From positions 3,752,909 to 3,816,908 of the forward strand of contig NZ_QYUK01000011.1 of the NCBI RefSeq assembly GCF_003590945.1: DNA of 64,000 nt, read 5' to 3'. A program made the position numbers and the translations under genes. Numbering within the stretch: the first letter of the stretch is position 1; the number at the start of each line of letters is the position of its first letter. The DNA is from Oleomonas cavernae. GTDB taxonomy: Bacteria; Pseudomonadota; Alphaproteobacteria; Zavarziniales; Zavarziniaceae. The notes beneath the pieces were generated by a model. That model searched no databases. It was not told the DNA's origin and worked only from the letters and a program-made list of their open reading frames with translations. Positions 11,528 to 20,378 of the stretch are shown here, in pieces.

Positions 11528-11561
11528 GCTTCAGTGCGTTTACAGACAAACGCACTGAAGC
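11528..11561. repeat. Perfect 14-bp inverted repeat with 6-base loop
   Basis: GCTTCAGTGCGTTT at 11528-11541 is exactly mirrored at 11548-11561 with ACAGAC between. It lies about 105 bases after the MucR-like gene and just before the IS481 remnant. No T run follows, so it is not a standard rho-independent terminator. It could be a transcription-stalling hairpin, a REP-like element or part of an insertion end. Confidence 0.7.
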
Positions 11562-11589
11562 ACGTTAGGAGAAAGCCGAGGGCTCTCTA

Positions 11590-11995
11590 CTTGCAGTCGT
11601 CGGACCGCAGTTCGGTGCAAGCGAGACGACTGTCGTCATCGACGGCAACATGCAAATGGTCCCAGCCAATGCCGCGATTTACGCGCCATGCCAGTGTAGT
11701 GGCTGACGTCATCGATACGGACAAGATTCTTGGTGTCGATGTAGATCAATTCGCCCGATCGCTCACGCTAGTAGCGCACGAGCGCTGGCGGCGAGACGCG
11801 ACAATCGTCGCCTCGGTCCGCCACCTCGTGACGCCGTGGGCTGTGGCGCGGCCGCGGCGAGCGACCGGCCACGCCCGGCTCGCCCTCGGCAGCGAAGCGA
11901 TGGCGCCATTTGCGCACGATACGTTTGCGCACGGTACGGGCGGTGACGCCCTGGCCCCCGCCCAACCGTCCGTTAAGCTTTTGTCCATCCACGAC
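11590..11995 (-). pseudogene. IS481-type transposase remnant, multiply frameshifted
   Basis: Read on the minus strand, pieces in different frames line up in order with IS481-family transposases. The helix-turn-helix piece contains KWRHRFAAEGEPGVAGRSPR, followed by RTEATIVASRRQRS. Then comes a DDE-domain start with IYIDTKNLVRID, then WDHLHVAVDDDSRLACTEL. At least two frame changes and the missing C-terminal half show it is dead. No terminal repeats could be assigned. Confidence 0.65.
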
Positions 11996-12045
11996 ACCTA
12001 GTGAGACCCAGCGCATCCTATCACCAGCAGGTGACCGGTCTCGGC

Positions 12046-14280
12046 TTATCTGCTGGCACAAGGCCGTCCGATTGGCGCAGGGTCTCCGGAAAGCCGATAG
12101 CTAATGGAACAGGCGATGCAGCTGTTAGCCAAGACGACGCCATTAATGCCTTGGATCAACCCCGCTTGAGCTCGCGGCGTTCCGTCCGGCGATTCGGGTA
12201 GCGTGATCACCGGCCCATGCACGCAGGACGCAGCATCACCAATCTGCACCGATATCATCTGCTGGGAAATTCTAGCCAACTGCCAAGTCAGCGGCAGGGG
12301 AAGCGCCGCATTTAAGCTGACAATCGGAGACGGTGAGGAAAAATGACCTTCCGTACCTACGGTTATTCCGTGCGCCGGGTTCAGAAGCATCCGGATACGG
12401 TGGGTCGCCATGTTAGCCCTTGTGACCCTCGAGGACAGCAGGGCTCGCACCGGCGACAACAGGTCGCCAAATCCCTCGACAGCACCTGGCTGCAAAATAC
12501 CTTCCGAAGTGAGCGTGATCAAGTGGACTTCGAATGGAGGCAGTCGCCCTCCCGGGAGTTCCCCACTCAACTGCTGAACTTGCTGAAGTTCCATAACAAG
12601 ATCGAATGCTGTTTCGTCACCAGAATTGTCTATGTAGCCGCCATCGACCAACCGGAACTCCGTCTTGCTGGTGATGAAGCGGGCCGCCGGCATAATCCAA
12701 GGGAAGCGGGCGCTTAAGCCCAACGCGGTGCTGAATCGGATATCCTCGTCTGCGCCCAACGCCTCCCATCCGTCGTCGATGAATTCGCCGTCCACATAGT
12801 GTGTGTAGCGCGTCCTTTGATGAAGAGTGCCGGCCTGCAGCGGACTGTCGATAGACATGAAGGGAGTTACGACCACGCGCATCCCATTCTCGACCTGGGT
12901 CGTGTTCGCCAAGACAGCCGGCGCAACACCATCCGGCCGCCAAAAGTCCAAGTATGGCTTTGCCAGCGGATTGTCGGTATCCGGCAGAACCTCGCTCCAT
13001 GCTCGCTCGAGTCCGGTGTCGAAGATCTCGGCCCTGTCGCCCCGCCAAATCGACATGGGAATAAATGCGCGCGGCAGATCACCGAAAAGCATCGACGCCA
13101 TCACCGGTGCGAGGAAATCGCGATCGATGATCTGTCTTGTTTTCAGCTCGAACGAGCCTGGCGCCAACGTGCCAAAGGCACATTCCGTCCAACGCCCGTT
13201 GGTAGCGAATGACTTCGCCAGCGCTGCAAAGACGCCCGCTCCTACCGAACCACCCGAAACCGAACTGATCGCGAAGATATGCTGTGAGAAGCTTGGGCAG
13301 CGATCTTGCATTCGAGCAAGGAACGTGGCGGTAAAATCGGCGGCGTAGTGGCCACCGCCCGAAGCAGAGATGATAAATATCGGGTAGGGCCGACCTGTGC
13401 TTAGAAAATGATCCAGGTCTCCGCGAGCCGGAAGCCAAGCCAAGAGCGCCCCAGCGGTGGGCACGATACCGATAGCATCCCGGGGCCGTGGCACTTTTGG
13501 CGGAATGTGATTGTCGCTGACGTTCCACCACGCGAAGCACCCCGCAACAATGACGATGACGGAAAGCGCCGGGATGTTCCGACGGTCGCGCAATCGAATG
13601 AGGATGCTTAGGAACCCACCTGCAAGCAGCAAAAAGAAAAGTACCACGGCCACAGTGCCCAGTAGGGTGGGAAGCCAATACGGAACGAGGGCAAACGCAA
13701 CCCAGCAGGCAACGCCGAGAACGCATATTGGCGCTGCGAGCCGGCCAAAGCGGGGATGGAACGATTGACCGACCTGAAGGAAAATGATCGCGACCATTAC
13801 CCCAAGTAGTGCCATTGCCAGCCCGGCCGACTTGAGGATTGAGGGAAGGTCGGATGCCGTACTAAACAATGCGCCAAAAGACCCATCAAGTGCGCCGACG
13901 GATTGCCCCATGCCGGCGACCATTGTCCGTGCACCGGCCAGGAATAGCCCGACGGCCGCACCGAGAATGGGCAGCGAAGCGATCCCAGCTACCATCGCGG
14001 ATCTGAAGCGGCTGTCAGATTGGATCAGGGCCAATCCCAACAGCGCCAATCCGGACGTCAAACTCAAGAGGGCCACAACTGCGAAGATCAGTGGGCCGAG
14101 TTGGTCCTTCGCATCCAAGGCCATAATTCGAAAAATCTCATGAACCTGCTCGGGAAGCGACAACGCCGCTGCGGAAACAATAGAAACCAGCAACGGTGCC
14201 CTGGCTTCATGCAACAGCTTAAGGCAGCCCAAGAGGCTATCCCTCAATTGGCGAAGTGCCGTTTCAAATCGGGCGTTCAT
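12046..14280 (-). CDS. Polytopic membrane protein with C-terminal patatin-like phospholipase domain
   Basis: The product has 744 residues from the ATG at 14280, preceded by AGGAGG; a second ATG at 14292 lies directly on that site and is less likely. Residues about 30-260 contain roughly six hydrophobic segments. The C-terminal part is patatin-like: a glycine-rich oxyanion loop in SASGGGHYAA (about 305-315), nucleophile elbow SSVSGGS with Ser near 342, and the Asp of LVDGGYIDNSG near 546. Patatin enzymes use this Ser-Asp dyad to release acyl chains from phospholipids; the first Gly of the usual GxSxG is Ser here. The catalytic domain follows the membrane block, so a membrane-tethered lipase is likely. 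A second, lipoprotein patatin is encoded just upstream on the same strand, separated by an IS630 remnant. Confidence 0.85.
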   Translation of the reverse strand: MNARFETALRQLRDSLLGCLKLLHEARAPLLVSIVSAAALSLPEQVHEIFRIMALDAKDQLGPLIFAVVALLSLTSGLALLGLALIQSDSRFRSAMVAGIASLPILGAAVGLFLAGARTMVAGMGQSVGALDGSFGALFSTASDLPSILKSAGLAMALLGVMVAIIFLQVGQSFHPRFGRLAAPICVLGVACWVAFALVPYWLPTLLGTVAVVLFFLLLAGGFLSILIRLRDRRNIPALSVIVIVAGCFAWWNVSDNHIPPKVPRPRDAIGIVPTAGALLAWLPARGDLDHFLSTGRPYPIFIISASGGGHYAADFTATFLARMQDRCPSFSQHIFAISSVSGGSVGAGVFAALAKSFATNGRWTECAFGTLAPGSFELKTRQIIDRDFLAPVMASMLFGDLPRAFIPMSIWRGDRAEIFDTGLERAWSEVLPDTDNPLAKPYLDFWRPDGVAPAVLANTTQVENGMRVVVTPFMSIDSPLQAGTLHQRTRYTHYVDGEFIDDGWEALGADEDIRFSTALGLSARFPWIMPAARFITSKTEFRLVDGGYIDNSGDETAFDLVMELQQVQQLSGELPGGRLPPFEVHLITLTSEGILQPGAVEGFGDLLSPVRALLSSRVTRANMATHRIRMLLNPAHGITVGTEGHFSSPSPIVSLNAALPLPLTWQLARISQQMISVQIGDAASCVHGPVITLPESPDGTPRAQAGLIQGINGVVLANSCIACSISYRLSGDPAPIGRPCASR

Positions 14281-14410
14281 GCTTAGCGTCATCCTCCTCT
14301 TTTTTGTTCATGACCAAGCAGTGGAGAATGAATTTTGCGTCGACGGCACTAGGATCTTCGATTGTCGCCCCTCTCGATTCGCCTCGAAGGGCGGCCCTTC
14401 CAACGACAGA

Positions 14411-14674
14411 TCACGCACAGCAATCCCCGGGTCGTGTGCGGCCGGTGCCCCCCGATCTGCCCGCGGGCGCCACATCCCCCGTCTCCCGGAAGCGGCGAAC
14501 CCAGTTGATCGCCGTGCTGATCGCGACCCCGAACCGCGCCGCTGCGTGATGGCACGGCAGCCCTTCCTTGAACACTGCGGCGGCCACCCGCTTCGAATAG
14601 GTTTTCGGCGTCCAGGGCTGGCCTCCACCTCCAGCCCATGCCTTGAATCTTCCCGACCGATTGGGGAATCCCAT
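14411..14674 (-). pseudogene. IS630-type transposase N-terminal remnant
   Basis: The minus strand encodes YSKRVAAAVFKEGLPCHHAA then ARFGVAISTAINWVRRFRET, a clear match to the N-terminal helix-turn-helix of IS630-family transposases (AAARFGVSxSTAxRWxxRxRETG). The usual GGxRP follow-on appears in a shifted frame (GGHRPH). The DDE catalytic domain is absent, so this is a truncated copy between the two patatin genes. Confidence 0.7.
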
Positions 14675-14766
14675 GGTTCAAACCAAGCTAGTCACGATCT
14701 AGCCAGATATCGCTTTCCTTTGTCGATTGCTCCGCGCCCAGGGATGCATTTGGCACGGTGTGGGAT

Positions 14767-16296
14767 CTACCAATGTTCTGGCAAGTTCGCACAGGCGTCC
14801 GCGGTATGGTTTGCTGCGCTGGAAGTGACGTTTGCGCCCAGCATGGCGGCGACCTTCGGCAAGTTCGCGTTGTCCAGGAACAAGGCGCGTCCCATGGCGA
14901 GTGTCGCGTCGATCTGCCCAGCGGTTAGGGTCCAACTGGTCGGGATGCTCTGCATCTTGCGGCGGCAGGACGGATCGGGAATCGCATCCAGTTCGACCGT
15001 AAGGAATTCCGCATTTTCCGCAAGCCTCTGCATATTTTCCGTGGCGCTCTTCAGGATTGCCGCCTTTGTCCAGTTGTTTGCCACTAGCGCTTCTCGATAG
15101 GCGGCCTCCATCTTGCGGGCGTCTGCGGCCCAGCTTTCCTTGAACAACGCGCGCAGCCGCTCCGCTGCGCCGAAGCTCGCCCGGTCGATCGACGAATTGA
15201 TAGATGCCAGCAGCATGGAAATGACGCCCGGCGTATTTGGGGCATTGTCCAGGTCCGACGGCTTGAAGGAACGGGCGTTGATCACAACGAACACGATCTT
15301 CTTCAATTCGCCGTTCTGGAGCTTTGTAAGTAAGGCCGGGGAAACATCAGTCGTCGTCAGCAGCCTGTAAGGCTCGGCGATACCAAGGTTGTCAGCAATT
15401 CCGCCGTCGAGCAGGTGGATATAGCCCTTGTCGCCCTCCGCATAGGTGGCGGCCGTCCTGCCCAGTGCCACGCGGGAGGGATTCTGATCCCACTTCGTTT
15501 CTTGGGCCTTGACCAGCCATTGGGGATAGGGAACGGCAGCGCAATGGGGCGTATCCGGCACAGAATAGTTCTTCAGAGTGACGGGGGACAGCGCGACCGG
15601 AAAGGCGGCGGATGCCGCCACTGCCGTCGCAATTCCCATGGGCCGCAGGTCACTACACAGAAGATCCATCGTATATTGCGTGAAGGGAAAGGGGATCCCT
15701 TCGACCATGTCCGCAGCATTGAGGATCAGATACGGCGGCTGGCGATTCTGCAGGAAATAGTCGAATGTCGCGCCATCGAACAGCGTCCGATTCAGATAGT
15801 CGATCAATACGTCGATCCGTTCCCGTTCCGGCGACGCGAGAGCAAGAAGCGAGACGGGATTGAGGCCATTCAGGGCCAGGGCGCCCATTCCATCCTTGCG
15901 AACGAAGTCCCGCTCCAGCGTCGCCAGTCCGGCGCTGCCGTGCATGGCGAAATAGGCGGCGGCGACACTGCCGCCGGAGACAGACGAGACAATGTCGACC
16001 TGATCGGCGAATGTGTCGCCGGTCGCGGTGCGAATTTCTCCCATCGACCGCAGCACGGACAATGCCAGAGCCGTGGCGCGGGTTCCTCCACCCGAAGCCG
16101 TGACAATGACCAGAGTGTCCGGCATTTTATCGGCGGCGCGCGCGGCCCAATCGTACGTCGGTCGAGAATCCTGAATGGGCAAAGCTTCGTTGCGCACCGG
16201 GTAGGCGCAACCACCGACCCCGAGCAGCAGGGGGAGGACGCAACAAGCTAGCCTCGTGCCGACGCGTAGTCCTCGAGGGAGAAGGTGGCGCGTCAC
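14767..16296 (-). CDS. Patatin-like phospholipase lipoprotein
   Basis: The product has 509 residues. An N-terminal signal ending LLLGVGGC gives a plausible lipobox with Cys30, so the mature protein would be membrane-anchored outside the cytoplasm. The patatin core is complete: oxyanion loop TASGGGTRA (about 66-74), nucleophile elbow SSVSGGSV with Ser107, and LLDGGIADN with Asp297. These form the Ser-Asp dyad of patatin phospholipases. The C-terminal 200 residues are helical and lack a recognised domain. Its ATG overlaps the stop of a 75-residue upstream gene (ATGA), so the two are translationally coupled. Substrate is unknown; envelope phospholipids are the likeliest guess. Confidence 0.85.
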   Translation of the reverse strand: MTRHLLPRGLRVGTRLACCVLPLLLGVGGCAYPVRNEALPIQDSRPTYDWAARAADKMPDTLVIVTASGGGTRATALALSVLRSMGEIRTATGDTFADQVDIVSSVSGGSVAAAYFAMHGSAGLATLERDFVRKDGMGALALNGLNPVSLLALASPERERIDVLIDYLNRTLFDGATFDYFLQNRQPPYLILNAADMVEGIPFPFTQYTMDLLCSDLRPMGIATAVAASAAFPVALSPVTLKNYSVPDTPHCAAVPYPQWLVKAQETKWDQNPSRVALGRTAATYAEGDKGYIHLLDGGIADNLGIAEPYRLLTTTDVSPALLTKLQNGELKKIVFVVINARSFKPSDLDNAPNTPGVISMLLASINSSIDRASFGAAERLRALFKESWAADARKMEAAYREALVANNWTKAAILKSATENMQRLAENAEFLTVELDAIPDPSCRRKMQSIPTSWTLTAGQIDATLAMGRALFLDNANLPKVAAMLGANVTSSAANHTADACANLPEHW

Positions 16297-16520
16297 GGCA
16301 GGGGCTCCGGCGGGATGACCCGGGTGAGGCGGACGTCTATATCCTGGTTTCCGAGGATTGCCAGGCGATAATCGACCTGTCGCTTGCTGTTGACTGTTTC
16401 GAGCACATGGGGACCGTCCGGCAGAATCAACGCGACGGGAATCCGCCCAGCCTTCTCGCTATAGACGCCATCGATATAGAGGAGCCGGTTTCCAGGCGAT
16501 AGTATCGTCACGATCGGCAT
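16293..16520 (-). CDS. Small protein coupled to the patatin lipoprotein
   Basis: The product has 75 residues, starting MPIVTILSPGNRLLYIDGVY. I chose the ATG at 16520 because AGGAAGGGCGGGTGG precedes it. The stop overlaps the start of the patatin lipoprotein. The pattern (a YIDG strand, then IPVALILPDGPHVLE and more strands) is vaguely PEGA-like, a small surface beta-domain, but this is weak. No signal peptide or membrane segment is evident. Tight coupling suggests it modulates or partners the phospholipase, for instance as an immunity- or chaperone-type protein; that is speculation. Confidence 0.6.
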   Translation of the reverse strand: MPIVTILSPGNRLLYIDGVYSEKAGRIPVALILPDGPHVLETVNSKRQVDYRLAILGNQDIDVRLTRVIPPEPLP

Positions 16521-16735
16521 AGCCACCCGCCCTTCCTGATGGTCTGTGAAAAGAAGTCGGTGCCCCGTGAGAAGCGGTTCAGGTCGACGGCGGCCCGAGC
16601 CCCGATCCGCTGCCCCTCCTCCACCGGGTGCCATCTCGCATGATGACGTGACGACAAATCAAATACAACTTTTCAATGTGCTAAAAACGGAAACCGCCCA
16701 GATACCTTTCAATAAACGGCTACCAGGGTCCGGCC

Positions 16736-17257
16736 ATGCCCGGGGGAAAGCCTTCCAGACCCAGCGAAGGCCGGTCGGCGGCGGACATCGTCGAGGCCAT
16801 CCGCAGGGCGAGGTCCGCGGCGCAGGCGGAACAGCACGGTCTGTCGATGGCCTACCTGATACGGGAGTTCGGCGGCGATGCGCTCGCCTCATGGCGTGCA
16901 ACCGTGCTCGAGGTGGGGCACGTCGTCGTTTTGTTTGCGCTTTTGCCGAACAGCCGTATCGCTCATGCCTCGATGTTACAGTACCGACCGGTCATCACTA
17001 CGGCTAAGACTGGAACGACAGGCGGCTCAACTCGTCACTCGTTCGTCAAGCCCATCGTGGCAATTGCCGTGCGGGGACCGTTAAAGGAATCGATCAACCG
17101 GGTCGCCAGGCAGGAGTTGATCATTTACCACCATCCTCTGACCGGATCTTGGCCAGAGCACGCACGAACGCGCGAACGGCGTTGCGCTGCTTTGGTGGCA
17201 GACTGGCAATCTCGACGGCAAGCTCCTGGGCATGCCGATAGACGCCAGCTAAAGTGA
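16736..17257 (+). CDS. Doubtful hypothetical protein
   Basis: The frame is 173 residues long with no recognised domain. The first 60 residues (AADIVEAIRRARSAAQAEQH) look like a charged helix and could be real coding, but no good ribosome site precedes the ATG. The second half overlaps the XRE-regulator remnant on the other strand and has poor composition. It may be a degraded gene whose 3' half has been replaced. Confidence 0.2.
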   Translation: MPGGKPSRPSEGRSAADIVEAIRRARSAAQAEQHGLSMAYLIREFGGDALASWRATVLEVGHVVVLFALLPNSRIAHASMLQYRPVITTAKTGTTGGSTRHSFVKPIVAIAVRGPLKESINRVARQELIIYHHPLTGSWPEHARTRERRCAALVADWQSRRQAPGHADRRQLK

Positions 17258-17430
17258 GGCCCCTCATCCCCTCCTCGTCTTGGGTCAACTCCACGGGCGA
17301 AACGCCCAGCATCCCAGCAATGCGCAACAGGCGAGCGTATGCCAGTCGGTTTGCTCCTGACTCGTACTTCTGAATCTGCTGAAAGGAAAGGTCGAGCGCC
17401 TGCGCCAGTGTAAATCGGCGCCATGACGGG
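17121..17430 (-). pseudogene. XRE-family helix-turn-helix regulator, 5'-truncated
   Basis: The minus strand encodes RRFTLAQALDLSFQQIQKYE followed by SGANRLAYARLLRIAGMLGV, the second half of an XRE/Cro-type HTH in the alphaproteobacterial style (SFQQIQKYExGxNRI). A helical tail ending KIRSEDGGK follows. The first helix of the domain and any proper start are missing upstream of about 17430, where an unrelated sequence begins. It is a remnant in the decayed 10-18 kb segment. Confidence 0.6.
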
Positions 17431-17592
17431 ACCCTGGGGCAATATCGGTATAAGTAACTGATACCTATGGGAAAACTGTTGCGGAGATGGGGTCCCGGTC
17501 AGCGCCGATCGGGACCCCCGCCTACGACGTGAAAGCGTTTTCACATCAATAGCTTATGGGATGCTCGGCATGGGGGCATACTTCCGAGCCGA

Positions 17593-17703
17593 ATGACATT
17601 CGCCCGCATGCGCTACTTCAGCATGGCGCGCAACCGCGTCGCTCTCGTCCTGGCGGCCTTCGCCTACAACCTGAGGCGCTGCCACGCCCTCAGTGTGTCC
17701 TGA
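17593..17703 (+). pseudogene. IS5-family transposase C-terminal remnant
   Basis: The short frame MTFARMRYFSMARNRVALVL followed by AAFAYNLRRCHALS resembles the very C-terminus of IS5/IS1182-type transposases (xMRYxGLARNxxxxxLxAxAYNLRR). Nothing of the catalytic domain remains. Confidence 0.55.
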
Positions 17704-18188
17704 GCACACCGACAGGCCCCTGTCAGGGGCCGCGACAGCCTTCAAACGCCAAGCCAAGCCGACAAAAAACCGGCCCCCAAGCCCGCCCCAACACTCAACG
17801 CCGCCAAATCACCGTCCCGCGCGAAGGTCTCCATGTGAGGTACTTTGATATCGACCACGTCAGTTCCCGCCATTGTGGGATTCGGTGCGTTCGCGCCGAG
17901 CCCTTCATCAAGTCAGTCGACCAAGCGGGTGGAGATCCAGAATGCTCGCTTCTTGAGTCGCCACCATTTGGGCCTTTTCGATCATCCACTTAGGCGATGG
18001 CCGTGATGGAAGCCCGAAACCGGATATAGGCTCGGTCGACTACAATCCGCGCGCCAAGCCCTCAGGGCTTCTATCGAGCACCATCTTTCAGCGAATCAAA
18101 CTTGATGATATTGCCAAATAGATGCATGGTTTCCATATTTCAACTGCTGCGGCACAGACGGCAGATCAGATTGGAAGGAGGGACAAGA
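17704..18188. other. Decayed region, no intact gene
   Basis: Apart from the DIK-PHM remnant at 17742-17873 I see no supported gene. The sequence joins the IS5 remnant to the phospholipase D gene, whose promoter probably lies in the AT-richer last 100 bases. Confidence 0.4.
17742..17873 (-). pseudogene. Short remnant sharing an N-terminal DIK-PHM leader with the caspase-like gene at 26857
   Basis: A 43-codon frame reads MAGTDVVDIKVPHMETFARD and soon becomes low-complexity. Its VVDIKVPHM matches the start of the caspase-like protein at 26857 (MIDIKAPHM), and in both cases a GGxGGGAA-like ribosome site precedes the GTG. It is most likely the 5' end of a lost paralogue. Confidence 0.35.
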
Positions 18189-19876
18189 ATGAGAAGGCGG
18201 GTGACCAAAGAGGGAATTACAATAAATGCGGTGGCTGGATGCCATGTTGTACTGCTGGGATTCAATATTACTCAGGCTAAACGAGCCGGCCTGCGTGGTT
18301 TCGCAATTCGCCGAACCGACCCTACAGAGCAAGAAGTTTATTGGATGAAAGGAGTGAAAACCTTCCGCTCTGTCGAGGCCCACCCTGCCGCCGGCGAGCA
18401 ATTTTCGAGCCTCCATCACCCGTTTCAATCGTTTCAGTGGGCGGACTATTCTGCCAAGCCGGACCGCGACTACAGCTATGAAATTGTCCCGATGTATGGC
18501 GAGCCAGGCACGCTCACCAAGGGCAAGTCCGTCACCGTGACCGTTCACACCGAACCGGTGGAGGCCGTCGATCACAGCGTTTTCTTCAATCGTGGCTCCG
18601 TCGCCACCCAGGAATATGCCCGCCGTTTCCAGAACAAGTGGCCCGGGATCGCCGGTCCGGGGCCTATGAATGGCTGTCGCGCGGATTGCTCGAAGGCGTA
18701 ATCGCCTTCATTACCCGCGCTGAAGACGATTCGTGGGGATTGAAGGGAGCTTTCTACGAATTCCAGTGGCCGGCGGTTCTTGAGGCACTGCGGGCCGCCA
18801 AGGGACGCGGCGCGGACGTCGAAATCGTGTTCGACGATATCGAGAACGCCAGCGGACCCAGGGCAAAAAATGAAGCTGCCATCAAGGCCGCAAAGATCAA
18901 GGGGCTCTGTGTTCCGCGCCGGAACGGCACGTTGATGCACAACAAATTCCTGGTCTTGACCAAGGATGGTCGGGCCAAGGCCTTGCTCTTCGGCTCCACC
19001 AACCTGACGGAAAACGGCATCTTCGGGCATGCCAATTGCGTCCACATCGTCGAGGATGCCGACGTCGCAAAAAAGTATCTTCAGTATTTCGAGATGCTGC
19101 GAGGCGACCCGGAACCGGCCGCGGACAAATCCGACTACAAGCTGAAGACAGTTGACCTGTCACCGGCGCCGCTTCCCCTTGCCGCAAACAGCATGAATCC
19201 GGTGTTCTCGCCGCGCACCGATGTGAGCGCTCTCGAGTGGTATGCAAAACTGGCAGGCGAAGCCGGCCGAGGCTTGTTCATGACTTTCGCCTTCGGCATG
19301 AACTCGCTCTTCCGAACGGTCTTTGCCCGGGATGACGACGTGCTCCGAATGGCGCTGATGGAGAAGGAGTGGACCGGCAGGAACAAGGAGGCGCAGATCG
19401 CGGCTATTCGCGAACTGCAACGCCGCCCGAATGTCGTGATCGCCATTGGCAATCACATCCCGCTGACCGGCTTCGACCAATGGCTCGCCGAAATCGAACG
19501 TATCATAAAGCACGTCAACATCCATTGGGTTCACACCAAGTTCATGCTGATTGACCCACTGTCGGACGAACCGATCGTCGTCACCGGTTCAGCCAACTTC
19601 AGCGATGCAAGCACCAAGACCAATGACGAAAACATGCTCGTCATCAATGGCAGTCAGCGCGTCGCGGACATCTACTTGGGTGAGTTTTTCCGGCTGCATT
19701 CGCACTATGCCTTCCGCCAGGCGGTGAGTATCTTCCTGAGCAACAATCCAGACAAGACCCCGGAGGATTTCGCCCAACGATTCCTCACCGAGGATGGGGA
19801 CTGGACAATCGACTATTTTACACCAAACGACCGGAACGGCCGATACGCTCGCCGGAAATACTTCTCTGGATCCTAA
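18189..19876 (+). pseudogene. Phospholipase D-like protein with two HKD motifs, interrupted by one apparent -1 frameshift
   Basis: The gene starts at an ATG with GGAGGG upstream (MRRRVTKEGITIN). The first frame, about 150 codons, is a beta-sandwich-like domain ending NRGSVATQEYARRFQNKWP. The frame then shifts and continues as AYEWLSRGLLEGVIAF to the stop at 19876. Adding one G to the CCCGGG at 18642 or the GGGG at 18659-18662 restores a single reading frame of about 562 codons. The phospholipase D/nuclease signature occurs twice: HNKFLVL with GSTN (about 18938-19003), and HTKFMLID with GSANFSD (about 19532-19600). Both copies keep His, Lys and the Gly-Ser step, so the active site would be complete. 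Members cut phosphodiester bonds in lipids or DNA; the substrate here is unknown. It may be intact if the missing base is a sequencing artefact. Confidence 0.8.
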
Positions 19877-20144
19877 CCTTTCGTTGGATAGAAGTAAGTC
19901 CTGAGCTCAGCGTTTTGCCGCGTCACGTTTCACAAAGACTCCAGGCGAAAGGTGAACAGCGGCGAGGGCTGCAGTTAGAAGATTGCCACCCCTTCAGAGA
20001 ACGCCCACCTTCCAGTGACTATGGGCAAAATGAAACCCTATAAGGGAACGGCCGTGAGATTGGTTATGGCGGGGCAGCAGGGGCATCAGCTAATTACTTG
20101 AAAGCGCGTATCGCTACAGCGAACAGCGCTTGTGAGGCATTATA

Positions 20145-20378
20145 ATGAGTCAAATTAAACGCCTTCCGCTTATCACCCGCCTCCTCGTGACCGTCAATTC
20201 CACTACGCCTGAATTCTCTGCTGAGGATGGCGCAGAAGATGGCGATCCTCCACATCGAATTGCTTCTGGAATGGTCTTCGCGTGGGCGTGCCCGTCTAGT
20301 GTCGGCGATTTAGAGCTACCAAAGTTCAGCGGAAATTTTCATTTGCGCATTCGAGGAAAACACGATGAACGGCATTAA
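20145..20378 (+). CDS. Small hypothetical protein upstream of DUF2252
   Basis: The product has 77 residues, preceded by a good GAGG site eight bases from the ATG, and overlaps the DUF2252 start by 14 bases. It has no recognised domain; the middle is acidic (AEDGAEDGD). The ribosome site and overlap argue for expression, but its composition gives no further support. It could be a leader gene coupling translation of the next one. Confidence 0.45.
   Translation: MSQIKRLPLITRLLVTVNSTTPEFSAEDGAEDGDPPHRIASGMVFAWACPSSVGDLELPKFSGNFHLRIRGKHDERH

Noticed and set aside
17529-17544. Inverted repeat GTGAAA-GCGT-TTTCAC as an operator
   Set aside because: It has six-base arms only, in a decayed region between an XRE remnant and an IS5 remnant; chance occurrence is likely.
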